From an uncultured Muribaculaceae bacterium (lineage in GTDB: Bacteria; Bacteroidota; Bacteroidia; Bacteroidales; Muribaculaceae), in NCBI GenBank assembly GCA_910584185.1, contig CAJTYC010000038.1, forward strand, positions 1-23,029: a stretch of DNA of 23,029 nucleotides, in the 5' to 3' direction. Shown here in pieces: positions 7,342-14,698 of the stretch; position 1 is the first letter of the stretch, and each line of letters begins with the position of its first letter. A program made the translations under genes and the position numbers. The notes beneath the pieces were generated by a model. It did no database searches, was not told where the DNA came from, and saw only the letters and a list, made by a program, of their open reading frames with translations.

Positions 7342-8481
7342 TCAGAAAAGTCCGACAATCACCTCGTCGCTGACCATTATGCCGCTGTGAGTCAGCGCTA
7401 ATTTAGAATCGGTTATCTCCACGAGCCCCGCCTCCATAAATTTATCTGCCGCACGGAGCAACGCGCTCAATTCTTCGCTTCCGAATCGGTTTTCAAACAC
7501 GCTGAGATCAATGCCCTCGCGCGTGCGCATGCGCGTCATCTTATACTCCTCGCATATTTCGGCATCAGACAAATGCTCATGCACCACCTTCGGATTGCCA
7601 CGCGCCGCCACATATGCCTTCACGTCGGGTTCGTTGTAAGAACGGACTCGGCCACCGTCATAGCTGTGCGCACCGGGACCTAAGCCGATGTATGCACACC
7701 CCCACCAATATGCAGAGTTGTGCTTGGACCTTCGGCCCGGCTTGGCATAGTTGGATATCTCATACTGCTCATAGCCATGCCCGGCGAGCACCGACGAGAC
7801 CATCTCGAACATCACCGCCGAATCCACGTCGGAGGCCTCCTGCAACTTGCCGTCGTCGCGCAAACGTGTCAAAGCAGTCCGCTCCTCATACATCAGCGAA
7901 TACGCCGAGATATGCTCAGGGTCCATCAGCATAAAACCACGGAGCGTGACATCGAGCGAGTCGGGCGACTGTCCCGGGAGTCCGAACATCAAGTCGAGGC
8001 TCACATTATCGAACACCCCGCGCAGCGCACCATAGGCACGCAAGGCATCGTCGGCAGTGTGGCGCCGGCCCACGGCGCGGAGCTCGGCATCGCAAAGCGA
8101 CTGCACCCCCATGCTCACACGGTTCACACCGCAGTCATGCCACATGCGGGCCATGTCGGGGGTGACATCGTCAGGATTCACCTCTACGGTGAACTCCTCA
8201 GGCACACCACACAGGCCTTGCAGGCCGTCGGCAAGACGGCGAAACTCCGAGGCCGGGATAAGCGAGGGGGTGCCTCCTCCTATATATATAGTGGAGGGAG
8301 AATCGCAAAACGAAGCGGAGCCATGCGTAAGAGAGGCATGCGCAGGAGAGGCAAAACGGCTGTCAGCTTCGGCAAGGAGAGAGTCTACCAAAGCCGGCCA
8401 ATCGGCGAGCCGCTCTCCCACCGAATAGAAATCGCAATACAGGCATTTGCGTCTGCAAAAAGGGATATGGACATAAATCAT
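7342..8481 (-). CDS. hemW: HemW, radical SAM heme chaperone (HemN-like)
   Basis: A 379-residue radical SAM protein. The [4Fe-4S]-binding motif is C9-x3-C13-x2-C16 (PFCRRKCLYCDFYS), followed by YIGGGTPS (SAM contact), EVNPDD, RVSMGVQS and KHNSAYWWGCAYIGLGPGAHS. The length, the CDFYS tail of the cluster motif and the small C-terminal domain match HemW, which binds heme and passes it to target proteins, rather than true HemN coproporphyrinogen dehydrogenase (about 450 aa). Databases often label such proteins oxygen-independent coproporphyrinogen III oxidase. The promoter box TAATTTTG ends four bases before the ATG. dapF lies 82 bp downstream with its own promoter. Confidence 0.92.
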   Translation of the reverse strand: MIYVHIPFCRRKCLYCDFYSVGERLADWPALVDSLLAEADSRFASPAHASLTHGSASFCDSPSTIYIGGGTPSLIPASEFRRLADGLQGLCGVPEEFTVEVNPDDVTPDMARMWHDCGVNRVSMGVQSLCDAELRAVGRRHTADDALRAYGALRGVFDNVSLDLMFGLPGQSPDSLDVTLRGFMLMDPEHISAYSLMYEERTALTRLRDDGKLQEASDVDSAVMFEMVSSVLAGHGYEQYEISNYAKPGRRSKHNSAYWWGCAYIGLGPGAHSYDGGRVRSYNEPDVKAYVAARGNPKVVHEHLSDAEICEEYKMTRMRTREGIDLSVFENRFGSEELSALLRAADKFMEAGLVEITDSKLALTHSGIMVSDEVIVGLF

Positions 8482-8485
8482 GCCA

Positions 8486-8518
8486 CAAAATTAACAATTA
8501 TGTTGAAAAACATATAAA
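8486..8518 (-). promoter_or_regulatory. hemW promoter abutting the start codon
   Basis: TAATTTTG (8493-8486, minus strand) is separated from the hemW ATG by only TGGC. A weak -33 match TTTA lies 21 nt upstream (8518-8515). The geometry is the same as for the DUF486 and acyltransferase genes and predicts a leaderless message. Confidence 0.55.
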
Positions 8519-8579
8519 CAGAAAGTAGGAAATTAAGAAAAAAATGCTAAATTGCGACTGCAAAACAAAATGCCATAAT

Positions 8580-8603
8580 GGCGACCTCGAGATGAGAGTC
8601 GCC
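8580..8603 (+). promoter_or_regulatory. stem-loop in the EF-G2 leader region
   Basis: GGCGACCTC (8580-8588) pairs with GAG(A)GTCGCC (8594-8603) around a 5-nt loop, giving nine base pairs with one bulged A. It ends 47 nt before the ATG of the EF-G paralogue. An overlapping palindrome GCCATAATGGC lies at 8572-8582. No T run follows on either strand, so it is not an intrinsic terminator; it could be an mRNA leader structure or an operator. No clear TAnnTTTG promoter was found here (TAAATTGC at 8548 is the closest). Confidence 0.5.
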
Positions 8604-8650
8604 GCCAAAGAAAACTCAAATAAAATACCCAACTTAAAATCTTATATCCT

Positions 8651-10807
8651 ATGAAGATTTACAAAACTAACGAAATCAAGAACATCGCCCTGCTTGGATC
8701 AAAGGGCTCCGGGAAAACCACACTCGCTGAATCGATGATTTACGAGTGTGGAGTTATAAAACGTCGCGGCACAATCGATGCCAAGAACACAGTTTCAGAC
8801 TATTTCCCAGTAGAGAAAGAATATGGTTACAGCGTATTCTCCACGGTATTCAATGCCGAGTTCAACAACAAGAAACTCAACATCATAGACTGTCCGGGAG
8901 CCGATGACTTCGTAGGAAATGCATATACGGCGCTTGGTGTGTGCGACATGGGTCTTATACTTATCGATGCCGAGTATGGCGTGGAGGTTGGCACCCAAAA
9001 CATATTCCGCACCACAGCAGCCCTCAAAAAACCGGTGATATTCGGCATAAACCAGATGGATGCCGAAAAGGCAGACTATGACAATGTGCTCGAGCAGATG
9101 CGCGAGGCTTTCGGGCCACGCGTGGTGCAGATACAATATCCTCTTGAGTCAGGCCCTAATTTCCGCTCCATGATCGATGTCCTTCTCATGAAGAAATATG
9201 AGTGGGGACCAGAGGGAGGTGTGCCTACGATCAGCGAAATCCCCGCCGAGGAGATGGAGAAGGCCAAGGAGCTCAACCAGATTCTTGTGGAGGCAGCCGC
9301 AGAAAACGATGAGACCCTGATGGACAAATTTTTCGAGCAAGGCACACTCACAGAAGATGAGATGCGCGAGGGTATCCGCAAGGGACTTGTGGACCGCAGC
9401 ATCTACCCGGTGGTAGTGCTCTCAGCAGCCAAGGATATGGGAGTGCGCCGTCTCATGGAGTTCCTGGGCAATGTCTGCCCATTCGTGAGCGAGATGCCCG
9501 CACCATGCACCACCACAGGCTTGGAGGTTAAGCCGGAGGCCGACGGCCCGCTGTCGGTGTTCTTCTTCAAGACTTCGGTTGAGCCGCACATCGGCGAGGT
9601 GAGCTACTTCAAGGTGATGAGCGGTACGCTCAAAGCCGGCACAGACCTTGAGAACGCCACACGCGGCGGCAAGGAGCGTCTGGCACAGATATTCACCGTA
9701 TGCGGCAACCTGCGCAACCCCATCGACGAACTTCAAGCCGGCGATATCGGTGCTTCGGTGAAACTGAAAGATGTGCGCACCGGCAATACGCTCAACGAGA
9801 AAGGCATTGATTGGCAATTCGACTTCATCAAATATCCGGCTCCCAAGTTTGTGCGTGCCATCAAGCCGGTCAACGAGAGCGATGCAGAAAAGCTGTCGGC
9901 CATCTTGACGCGTATGCACGAGGAAGACCCCACTTGGGTAATCGAGCAGAGCAAGGAATTGAAACAGCTCTTGGTGAAAGGACAAGGAGAATTCCACCTG
10001 CGCACGCTCAAATGGCGTATCGAAAACAACGAGAAGCTCCCCATCTTCTTCGAGGAGATGCGCATACCATATCGCGAGACAATCACCAAGGCGGCACGTG
10101 CCGACTACCGCCACAAGAAGCAGTCGGGCGGTTCGGGTCAGTTTGGCGAAGTGCACCTGATTATCGAACCATACACCGAGGGCATGCCCGAACCGGATGG
10201 TTATAAATTCGGCAACCAGGAGTTCAAGCTGAAGATCCGCGACAAGCAAGAGATTCCATTGGAGTGGGGAGGCAAGCTGCTCGTGTACGATTGCACCGTG
10301 GGAGGTTCGATTGATGCGCGATTCATACCGGCAATCGTCAAGGGACTCATGGACCGCATGGAGCAAGGCCCGCTCACCGGCTCATATGCACGCGATGTCC
10401 GCGTCATGATATACGATGGCAAGATGCACCCGGTAGACTCGAACGAAATCTCGTTCCGTCTGGCAGGCCGCAACGCGTTCAGCGAGGCATTCCGTCAGGC
10501 CAACCCGAAGATCCTGGAGCCTGTCTACGATGTGGAGGTATACACACCGGGCGACACCATGGGCGACGTGATGAGCGACCTGCAAGGACGCCGCGCCATA
10601 ATCATGGGCATGGAGTCGGAGAACGGCATCGAGAAACTCAACGCCAAAGTGCCCTTGAAAGAGATGTCGAGCTACAGCACCGCACTGAGTTCGCTGACCG
10701 GAGGCCGCTCCAGCTTCACCATGAAATTCGCCAGCTACGAGCTCGTGCCCGGCGATGTGCAGGAGAAGCTCCTCAAGGAATACGCCGAAAGCCACACCGA
10801 AGAGTAA
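8651..10807 (+). CDS. fusA2: EF-G paralogue (EF-G2 type) with degenerate GTPase site
   Basis: A 718-residue translation-factor-like protein with the full EF-G domain order (G, II, III, IV, V). The P-loop GSKGSGKT (16-23) is intact, but switch I reads EKEYGYSV (55-62) where EF-G has ERGITI. Switch II reads D80-C-P-G-A84 where EF-G has DTPGH, so the catalytic His is replaced by Ala. The G4 motif is NQMD (134-137) instead of NKxD. Domain IV keeps KQSGGSGQFGEV. Gut Bacteroides encode such a paralogue beside normal EF-G; from memory of published work on B. thetaiotaomicron it supports translation without GTPase activity and is needed for gut colonisation. This gene should be its orthologue. The true fusA must lie elsewhere. 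A hairpin overlaps its stop codon and a strong terminator follows. Confidence 0.93.
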   Translation: MKIYKTNEIKNIALLGSKGSGKTTLAESMIYECGVIKRRGTIDAKNTVSDYFPVEKEYGYSVFSTVFNAEFNNKKLNIIDCPGADDFVGNAYTALGVCDMGLILIDAEYGVEVGTQNIFRTTAALKKPVIFGINQMDAEKADYDNVLEQMREAFGPRVVQIQYPLESGPNFRSMIDVLLMKKYEWGPEGGVPTISEIPAEEMEKAKELNQILVEAAAENDETLMDKFFEQGTLTEDEMREGIRKGLVDRSIYPVVVLSAAKDMGVRRLMEFLGNVCPFVSEMPAPCTTTGLEVKPEADGPLSVFFFKTSVEPHIGEVSYFKVMSGTLKAGTDLENATRGGKERLAQIFTVCGNLRNPIDELQAGDIGASVKLKDVRTGNTLNEKGIDWQFDFIKYPAPKFVRAIKPVNESDAEKLSAILTRMHEEDPTWVIEQSKELKQLLVKGQGEFHLRTLKWRIENNEKLPIFFEEMRIPYRETITKAARADYRHKKQSGGSGQFGEVHLIIEPYTEGMPEPDGYKFGNQEFKLKIRDKQEIPLEWGGKLLVYDCTVGGSIDARFIPAIVKGLMDRMEQGPLTGSYARDVRVMIYDGKMHPVDSNEISFRLAGRNAFSEAFRQANPKILEPVYDVEVYTPGDTMGDVMSDLQGRRAIIMGMESENGIEKLNAKVPLKEMSSYSTALSSLTGGRSSFTMKFASYELVPGDVQEKLLKEYAESHTEE

Positions 10808-10822
10808 GATTTCTCTTACTCT
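10801..10822 (+). promoter_or_regulatory. hairpin containing the EF-G2 stop codon
   Basis: AGAGTAAGA (10801-10809), loop TTTC, TCTTACTCT (10814-10822): a perfect 9-bp stem with a 4-nt loop. The TAA stop codon (10805-10807) lies in the left arm. No T run follows, so it is not by itself a terminator. Confidence 0.6.
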
Positions 10823-10830
10823 TAAAGGAC

Positions 10831-10866
10831 TGACAAGTATGACAAGTATGACTGGTCTGACAAGTA
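10831..10866. repeat. nonamer array after EF-G2
   Basis: Four 9-bp units: TGACAAGTA, TGACAAGTA, TGACTGGTC, TGACAAGTA. The array lies between the stop-codon hairpin and the terminator of the EF-G2 gene. Confidence 0.75.
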
Positions 10867-10872
10867 TGATAC

Positions 10873-10916
10873 AAAAAAAGATGCTCTGCCCGATATGGGC
10901 GGTGCATCTTTTTTTT
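10873..10916 (+). terminator. intrinsic terminator of the EF-G2 gene
   Basis: A long stem pairs A7-GATGC with GCATC-T8, with an inner GCCC/GGGC stem around a GATAT loop. The run of eight T follows on the plus strand; the matching A run makes it potentially bidirectional. It separates the EF-G2 gene from ahpC. Confidence 0.9.
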
Positions 10917-11039
10917 GGGCTTTATAAAAAAAAGTTAAAACGGCATAAGCTATCCAACCATAGGCAATAATAACTTGTTAGGAAATTAGAACGGAATTAA
11001 TATCTCAAATCAAATCACTAAAAATATAGGAATATAACT

Positions 11040-11627
11040 ATGGAAAATAACAAAATCGTGAGAGAACCCATCATCAATGCGAGAGTGCCCGAATTTAAGG
11101 TTCAGGCTTATCAAAACGGAGAGTTCCGCGAAGTGAGCAACAAGGATATCGAAGGCAAGTGGGCTGTCTTCTTTTTCTATCCGGCGGACTTTACATTTGT
11201 CTGCCCCACCGAGCTTGAGGATCTTCAAGATAAGTATGCGGAACTCAAATCGCGCGGCGTTGAGGTTTTCTCAGTCAGCACAGACTCTCATTTCGTGCAT
11301 AAAGCATGGCACGACACAAGTGACCGAATCAAGAAAATCGAATATCCGATGCTTGCCGACCCCACCGGACTTCTTGCCCGTGCATTCGGCGTGATGATAG
11401 AGGGTGATGGGATGGCTTATCGCGGCACATTCGTAGTGAACCCAGAAGGTCTTATCAAGATTGCCGAAATACAAGACAACAATATCGGCCGTAATGCCGA
11501 GGAACTTGTGCGCAAGGTAGAGGCAGCCTTATTTGTGGCAGCACATCCCGGTGACGTATGCCCTGCCAAGTGGAAAGAGGGTGGTGACACTCTGAAGCCG
11601 AGTATTGACCTTGTGGGCAAACTCTGA
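11040..11627 (+). CDS. ahpC: alkyl hydroperoxide reductase subunit C (2-Cys peroxiredoxin)
   Basis: A 195-residue typical 2-Cys peroxiredoxin of the AhpC/Prx1 class that reduces H2O2, organic peroxides and peroxynitrite in the cytoplasm. The active-site motif P48-x3-T52-x2-C55 (YPADFTFVCPTE) holds the peroxidatic Cys55; Arg128 (YRGTF) completes the site. The resolving Cys174 lies in the C-terminal GDVCPAKW. A GGxG-like loop and a C-terminal tail are present, as in sensitive peroxiredoxins. It is followed 103 bp later by ahpF, its dedicated reductase. No clear promoter or OxyR site could be identified by eye in the 120 bp upstream (TAACTTGT at 10971 is a partial match). Confidence 0.97.
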   Translation: MENNKIVREPIINARVPEFKVQAYQNGEFREVSNKDIEGKWAVFFFYPADFTFVCPTELEDLQDKYAELKSRGVEVFSVSTDSHFVHKAWHDTSDRIKKIEYPMLADPTGLLARAFGVMIEGDGMAYRGTFVVNPEGLIKIAEIQDNNIGRNAEELVRKVEAALFVAAHPGDVCPAKWKEGGDTLKPSIDLVGKL

Positions 11628-11667
11628 TGCTTCTTTTTTCTTTGGTGAACCAATTAGTGCATTTTTT

Positions 11668-11699
11668 GTCATGATGTCATGATGTCATATTGTCATTAT
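11668..11699. repeat. octamer array between ahpC and ahpF
   Basis: Four 8-bp units: GTCATGAT, GTCATGAT, GTCATATT, GTCATTAT. Read on the other strand and rotated these become GACATCAT-type words, the same family as the 11-unit array at 2673-2760. Confidence 0.75.
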
Positions 11700-11730
11700 G
11701 ATAAAACCAACATAACCAAGCGAGTTAATT

Positions 11731-13281
11731 ATGAACTTAGACAAACAATTGATAGATCAAGTGAGGCAAATATTTGCCTCACTTCTTCATACATACACCA
11801 TACATGTCTCTTGCGATACCGCCTCGGAGCATGGCAAGGAGAGTATAAGTTTCTACACCGACTTCAGCAGCGCTTCCGACAAGATCGGGCTGGAGGTATC
11901 GGCCGCCAACAGCGACAAGTGCTTAGCCACGATAATGCGCGACGGCACGCCCACCGGCATATCGTTTCGCGGCATACCCGGCGGCCATGAGTTCAGCTCC
12001 CTGCTTCTCGCCATACTTAATGCTGATGGCCAGGGACGCACCCTTCCCGATAAGGCCACCATGGACCGGATATCACGCATCAGCGGTGAATTGTCGGTTA
12101 CTGTTTACATGTCGCTCGATTGCACCAATTGCCCGGACGTGGTGCAGGCGTTCAACCAGATGGCGCTCTGCAACGACCGCATATCCGTCGAAACCGTCAA
12201 CGGGCAGTGGTATCAGCCGGAACTTGAAGCACTGGGCGTGAAGTCAGTACCGACAGTATATGTAAACGGCGAGCTGCTTTGGGTAGGGAAAGGTTCGATG
12301 GGTGAACTCATCGACAAATTGGAGGAGAAATATGGCACAGACAGCAGTGCGAGTGCCGAAGCGCCGCAACACTTCGACTTGCTGGTGCTCGGAGCCGGGC
12401 CGGCGGCGGCCTCGGCTGCCATATATTCGGCGCGCAAGGGCTTGGATGTTGCAGTTGTGGCACAGCGCGTGGGTGGCCAGGTCAATGAGACCCAGGGCAT
12501 AGAAAACGTGATATCGGTAACGCAGACCACCGGCGAAAAACTTGCCCACGACCTTCGCAGCCATATGGAACAGAGCGGGGCAAGAATCTTCGAATCACGC
12601 ACCATCACGGAGGCCGACCTTAAAGGAGAGATAAAACGCATCGTGACAAAAAGCGGTGAGATATTTGAAGCTCCAAGGGTAGTGATTGCCACCGGTGCCC
12701 GTTGGCGCAAGCTGGGCGTGGAGGGCGAGAATGACTATATTGGCCACGGCGTAGGCTTCTGCGTGCATTGCGACGGACCATTCTTCAAAGGGAAGGATGT
12801 GGCAGTGGTTGGAGGCGGCAACTCCGGTGTGGAGGCGGCCATAGACTTGGCTAATATCTGCAACCATGTGGACCTGTTTGAGTTTCTCGACACTCTAAAG
12901 GCAGACACTGTGCTTCAGGACAAACTTCATTCTCTTCCCAATGTGACAGTGCATTTGTCGTCTGCCGTAACCAAGATAGAGGGTGACGGCAAGTCAGTTA
13001 CCGGAATCGAAGTTAGGGACCGCGAGAGTGGAGAAGCAAAGAGATACAACCTTCAGGGGGTATTCGTGCAGATAGGGTTGTTGCCCAACAGCGACCTGTT
13101 TGCAACGCAAGTGGCCACCGCACGCGGTGAGATTCTTATAGATGCCTTTTGTCACACGGATGTGCCGGGGGTGTATGCAGCCGGCGACGTGACCAACGTG
13201 CCCTACAAACAAATTATAGTGGCCATGGGCGAGGGAGCAAAAGCCGCCCTCGCAGCGTTCGACGACAAACTTAGGTATTAG
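11731..13281 (+). CDS. ahpF: alkyl hydroperoxide reductase subunit F
   Basis: A 516-residue flavoprotein disulfide reductase that passes electrons from NAD(P)H through FAD to AhpC. The N-terminal part (about 1-200) is the tandem thioredoxin-fold domain with its redox pair C131-x2-C134 in SLDCTNCPDVV. The C-terminal part is thioredoxin-reductase-like: FAD motif GAGPAAASAA at 221-230, redox pair C344-x2-C347 in GFCVHCDGP, pyridine-nucleotide motif GGGNSGVEAA at 361-370, and VYAAGDVT near 481-488. Length and domain order match enterobacterial AhpF, with both CxxC pairs intact. It lies directly after ahpC. Its last codons and TAG stop form the first units of a heptamer array. Confidence 0.96.
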   Translation: MNLDKQLIDQVRQIFASLLHTYTIHVSCDTASEHGKESISFYTDFSSASDKIGLEVSAANSDKCLATIMRDGTPTGISFRGIPGGHEFSSLLLAILNADGQGRTLPDKATMDRISRISGELSVTVYMSLDCTNCPDVVQAFNQMALCNDRISVETVNGQWYQPELEALGVKSVPTVYVNGELLWVGKGSMGELIDKLEEKYGTDSSASAEAPQHFDLLVLGAGPAAASAAIYSARKGLDVAVVAQRVGGQVNETQGIENVISVTQTTGEKLAHDLRSHMEQSGARIFESRTITEADLKGEIKRIVTKSGEIFEAPRVVIATGARWRKLGVEGENDYIGHGVGFCVHCDGPFFKGKDVAVVGGGNSGVEAAIDLANICNHVDLFEFLDTLKADTVLQDKLHSLPNVTVHLSSAVTKIEGDGKSVTGIEVRDRESGEAKRYNLQGVFVQIGLLPNSDLFATQVATARGEILIDAFCHTDVPGVYAAGDVTNVPYKQIIVAMGEGAKAALAAFDDKLRY

Positions 13282-13346
13282 GTGTTAGGTGTTAGTAATT
13301 ATTCACTATTCATTATTCATTATTCATTATTCATTATTCATTATTC
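13271..13346. repeat. heptamer array carrying the stops of two convergent genes
   Basis: TTAGGTA, TTAGGTG, TTAGGTG (13271-13291), a 6-bp TTAGTA, then seven ATTATTC-type heptamers from 13298 to 13346 (one reads ACTATTC). The ahpF stop TAG (13279-13281) lies in the first part, and the stop of the convergent acyltransferase gene (TAA, 13343-13341 on the minus strand) lies in the last unit, so the array contributes codons to both genes. Confidence 0.85.
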
Positions 13347-14495
13347 ATTGAATTTCAGCTGTTTTCGCATGGCGAAGGACTTTTGGGTTCTTCGCCATGC
13401 TTCTACGCATAGCAGGGGCAGGGCTGTGCCTACCAGTGTGTATAGAATCCAGAAAAGGTCCTCGTGGTTGTTGTAATGTATCACCATGTGGCAGCCTATC
13501 TGCACCGGGTCCAGACCATACCACAGAATCTTCAAGAAGCTCACCACCTTGAACGAAATGATATGGAATACGAACACATACAAGGTGTTATTGCCGATAT
13601 AGGTGAGCAGACGGGCCACTACCCCACCGGCTGCATCGATGAGTCCGGAGATGTGACGTGTAAGCAGAAAGCCGGCACAGCCCGTGAGGGGGAGTGTCAG
13701 TATGTCGCGCAGCTGACCGTTATTGTTCATGCCGCACCAATGCTGCGAAGCCCCCACCAACAGCACTGCGAGACACAACAGGCTCACCCACCACCGACAA
13801 CCGATGCGCTGCTCAAACTGACGATAAAGCACACCGATGCCAAAGAAAAACATGCCCCAGACATCGCGCAAGCCACCGTTGGCTATGGTGCTTATCTTAA
13901 AACCGAACCCAAGCCTGTAAGCCTGGAAAGCCAAGGCTATGACACACACCGCTATAACTCCCCACACAGGAGTGAGCCTCGTGTGGGAATCTATAAGCTT
14001 GAAAATCACAAGAAAAAGTATGCTCGCCACCAACAACCCGCGGAAAAACCAGAACGCACCTGCCATAAACTCATCATATCCGCTCATGGAAGTTACGATA
14101 AGGAAGAGTCGCTTGAAAAACTCACGCCAACCGTAAGGGTGCGTCACACCACCGGTCCAGTTGCCATACTGCTCATTGAGCAGACCGACCTCAAACCATA
14201 GGTTGTGTAGCAACAGAAACACCAACGCCCACTTCAGAAAAGGAATATAGAGCCCCTTGAAACGCTTAACGCAGAAAGACCAAGGGTCATCCATATACTT
14301 ACGGCTGAAAAAATAGCCAGCCGTTATGAAAAACAACGGCATATGGAAAATGTAGATGAAATTTGAAATGAGAGTGGGAGGTTCGGCATGTCCCATCACC
14401 ATCAGAATAATGGCAATTCCTTTACAGATAGATATAACAGAGTTACGCTTCGGGGATGCAACACTGCTTGTTACAGTTGAATTTTGATTAGTCAT
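13341..14495 (-). CDS. acyltransferase 3 family membrane protein
   Basis: A 384-residue polytopic inner-membrane protein of the acyltransferase-3 (PF01757) type, which typically O-acetylates or O-acylates surface glycans or lipids. The N-terminal motif SICKGIAIILMVMGH (about 22-36, with the conserved catalytic-type His at 36) and IFHMPLFFITAGYFF (about 48-62) are the clearest signatures; about ten hydrophobic segments follow. The first 17 residues are polar and cytosolic. Its acceptor is unknown and no glycan cluster surrounds it, so it is a lone gene. No alternative start exists between the ATG at 14495 and the first membrane helix. The promoter box lies four bases from that ATG. The last three codons are made from the heptamer array. 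Confidence 0.85.
   Translation of the reverse strand: MTNQNSTVTSSVASPKRNSVISICKGIAIILMVMGHAEPPTLISNFIYIFHMPLFFITAGYFFSRKYMDDPWSFCVKRFKGLYIPFLKWALVFLLLHNLWFEVGLLNEQYGNWTGGVTHPYGWREFFKRLFLIVTSMSGYDEFMAGAFWFFRGLLVASILFLVIFKLIDSHTRLTPVWGVIAVCVIALAFQAYRLGFGFKISTIANGGLRDVWGMFFFGIGVLYRQFEQRIGCRWWVSLLCLAVLLVGASQHWCGMNNNGQLRDILTLPLTGCAGFLLTRHISGLIDAAGGVVARLLTYIGNNTLYVFVFHIISFKVVSFLKILWYGLDPVQIGCHMVIHYNNHEDLFWILYTLVGTALPLLCVEAWRRTQKSFAMRKQLKFNE
13367..13400. repeat. perfect 11-bp inverted repeat in the acyltransferase 3' end
   Basis: GCATGGCGAAG (13367-13377) and CTTCGCCATGC (13390-13400) flank a 12-nt loop. The repeat lies inside the last 20 codons of the acyltransferase gene, 21 bp past the heptamer array when read from ahpF. 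No T run follows on either strand. It could slow or stop polymerases running through the convergent junction. Confidence 0.6.
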
Positions 14496-14499
14496 GATG

Positions 14500-14530
14500 C
14501 AAAATTAATAATAATATAACATACATCAAC
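14500..14530 (-). promoter_or_regulatory. acyltransferase promoter abutting the start codon
   Basis: GTTG (14530-14527), a 19-nt spacer and TAATTTTG (14507-14500) on the minus strand are close to consensus. Only CATC separates the box from the ATG at 14495-14493, so the message is predicted to be leaderless. Confidence 0.6.
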
Positions 14531-14698
14531 AATTATTAATATTATTACGTTTAAAAATATGAGCAGACAGCTTTACGATTAAAGAATTTGTTTAAAGCCG
14601 GATGCAAAACAACTATTAACGAATATCTTAAAAATATGAGAAAAACTACACAATCAGTAGCCGTGGCCACATATGTCAGGGAGAACAGAAATGCTGAA

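Noticed and set aside
7342..8481. True HemN coproporphyrinogen dehydrogenase
   Set aside because: The protein is too short and has the HemW-type cluster motif and C-terminus.
10831..10970. Small protein opening with MTSMTS-type repeats encoded by the nonamer array
   Set aside because: The frame is a by-product of a 9-bp repeat whose length is a multiple of three and runs through a transcription terminator.
14588..14698. Longer N-terminus for the porin gene
   Set aside because: Starts at 14588 (TTG) or 14636 would put a polar stretch before the signal peptide; ATG 14699 gives a normal signal sequence.
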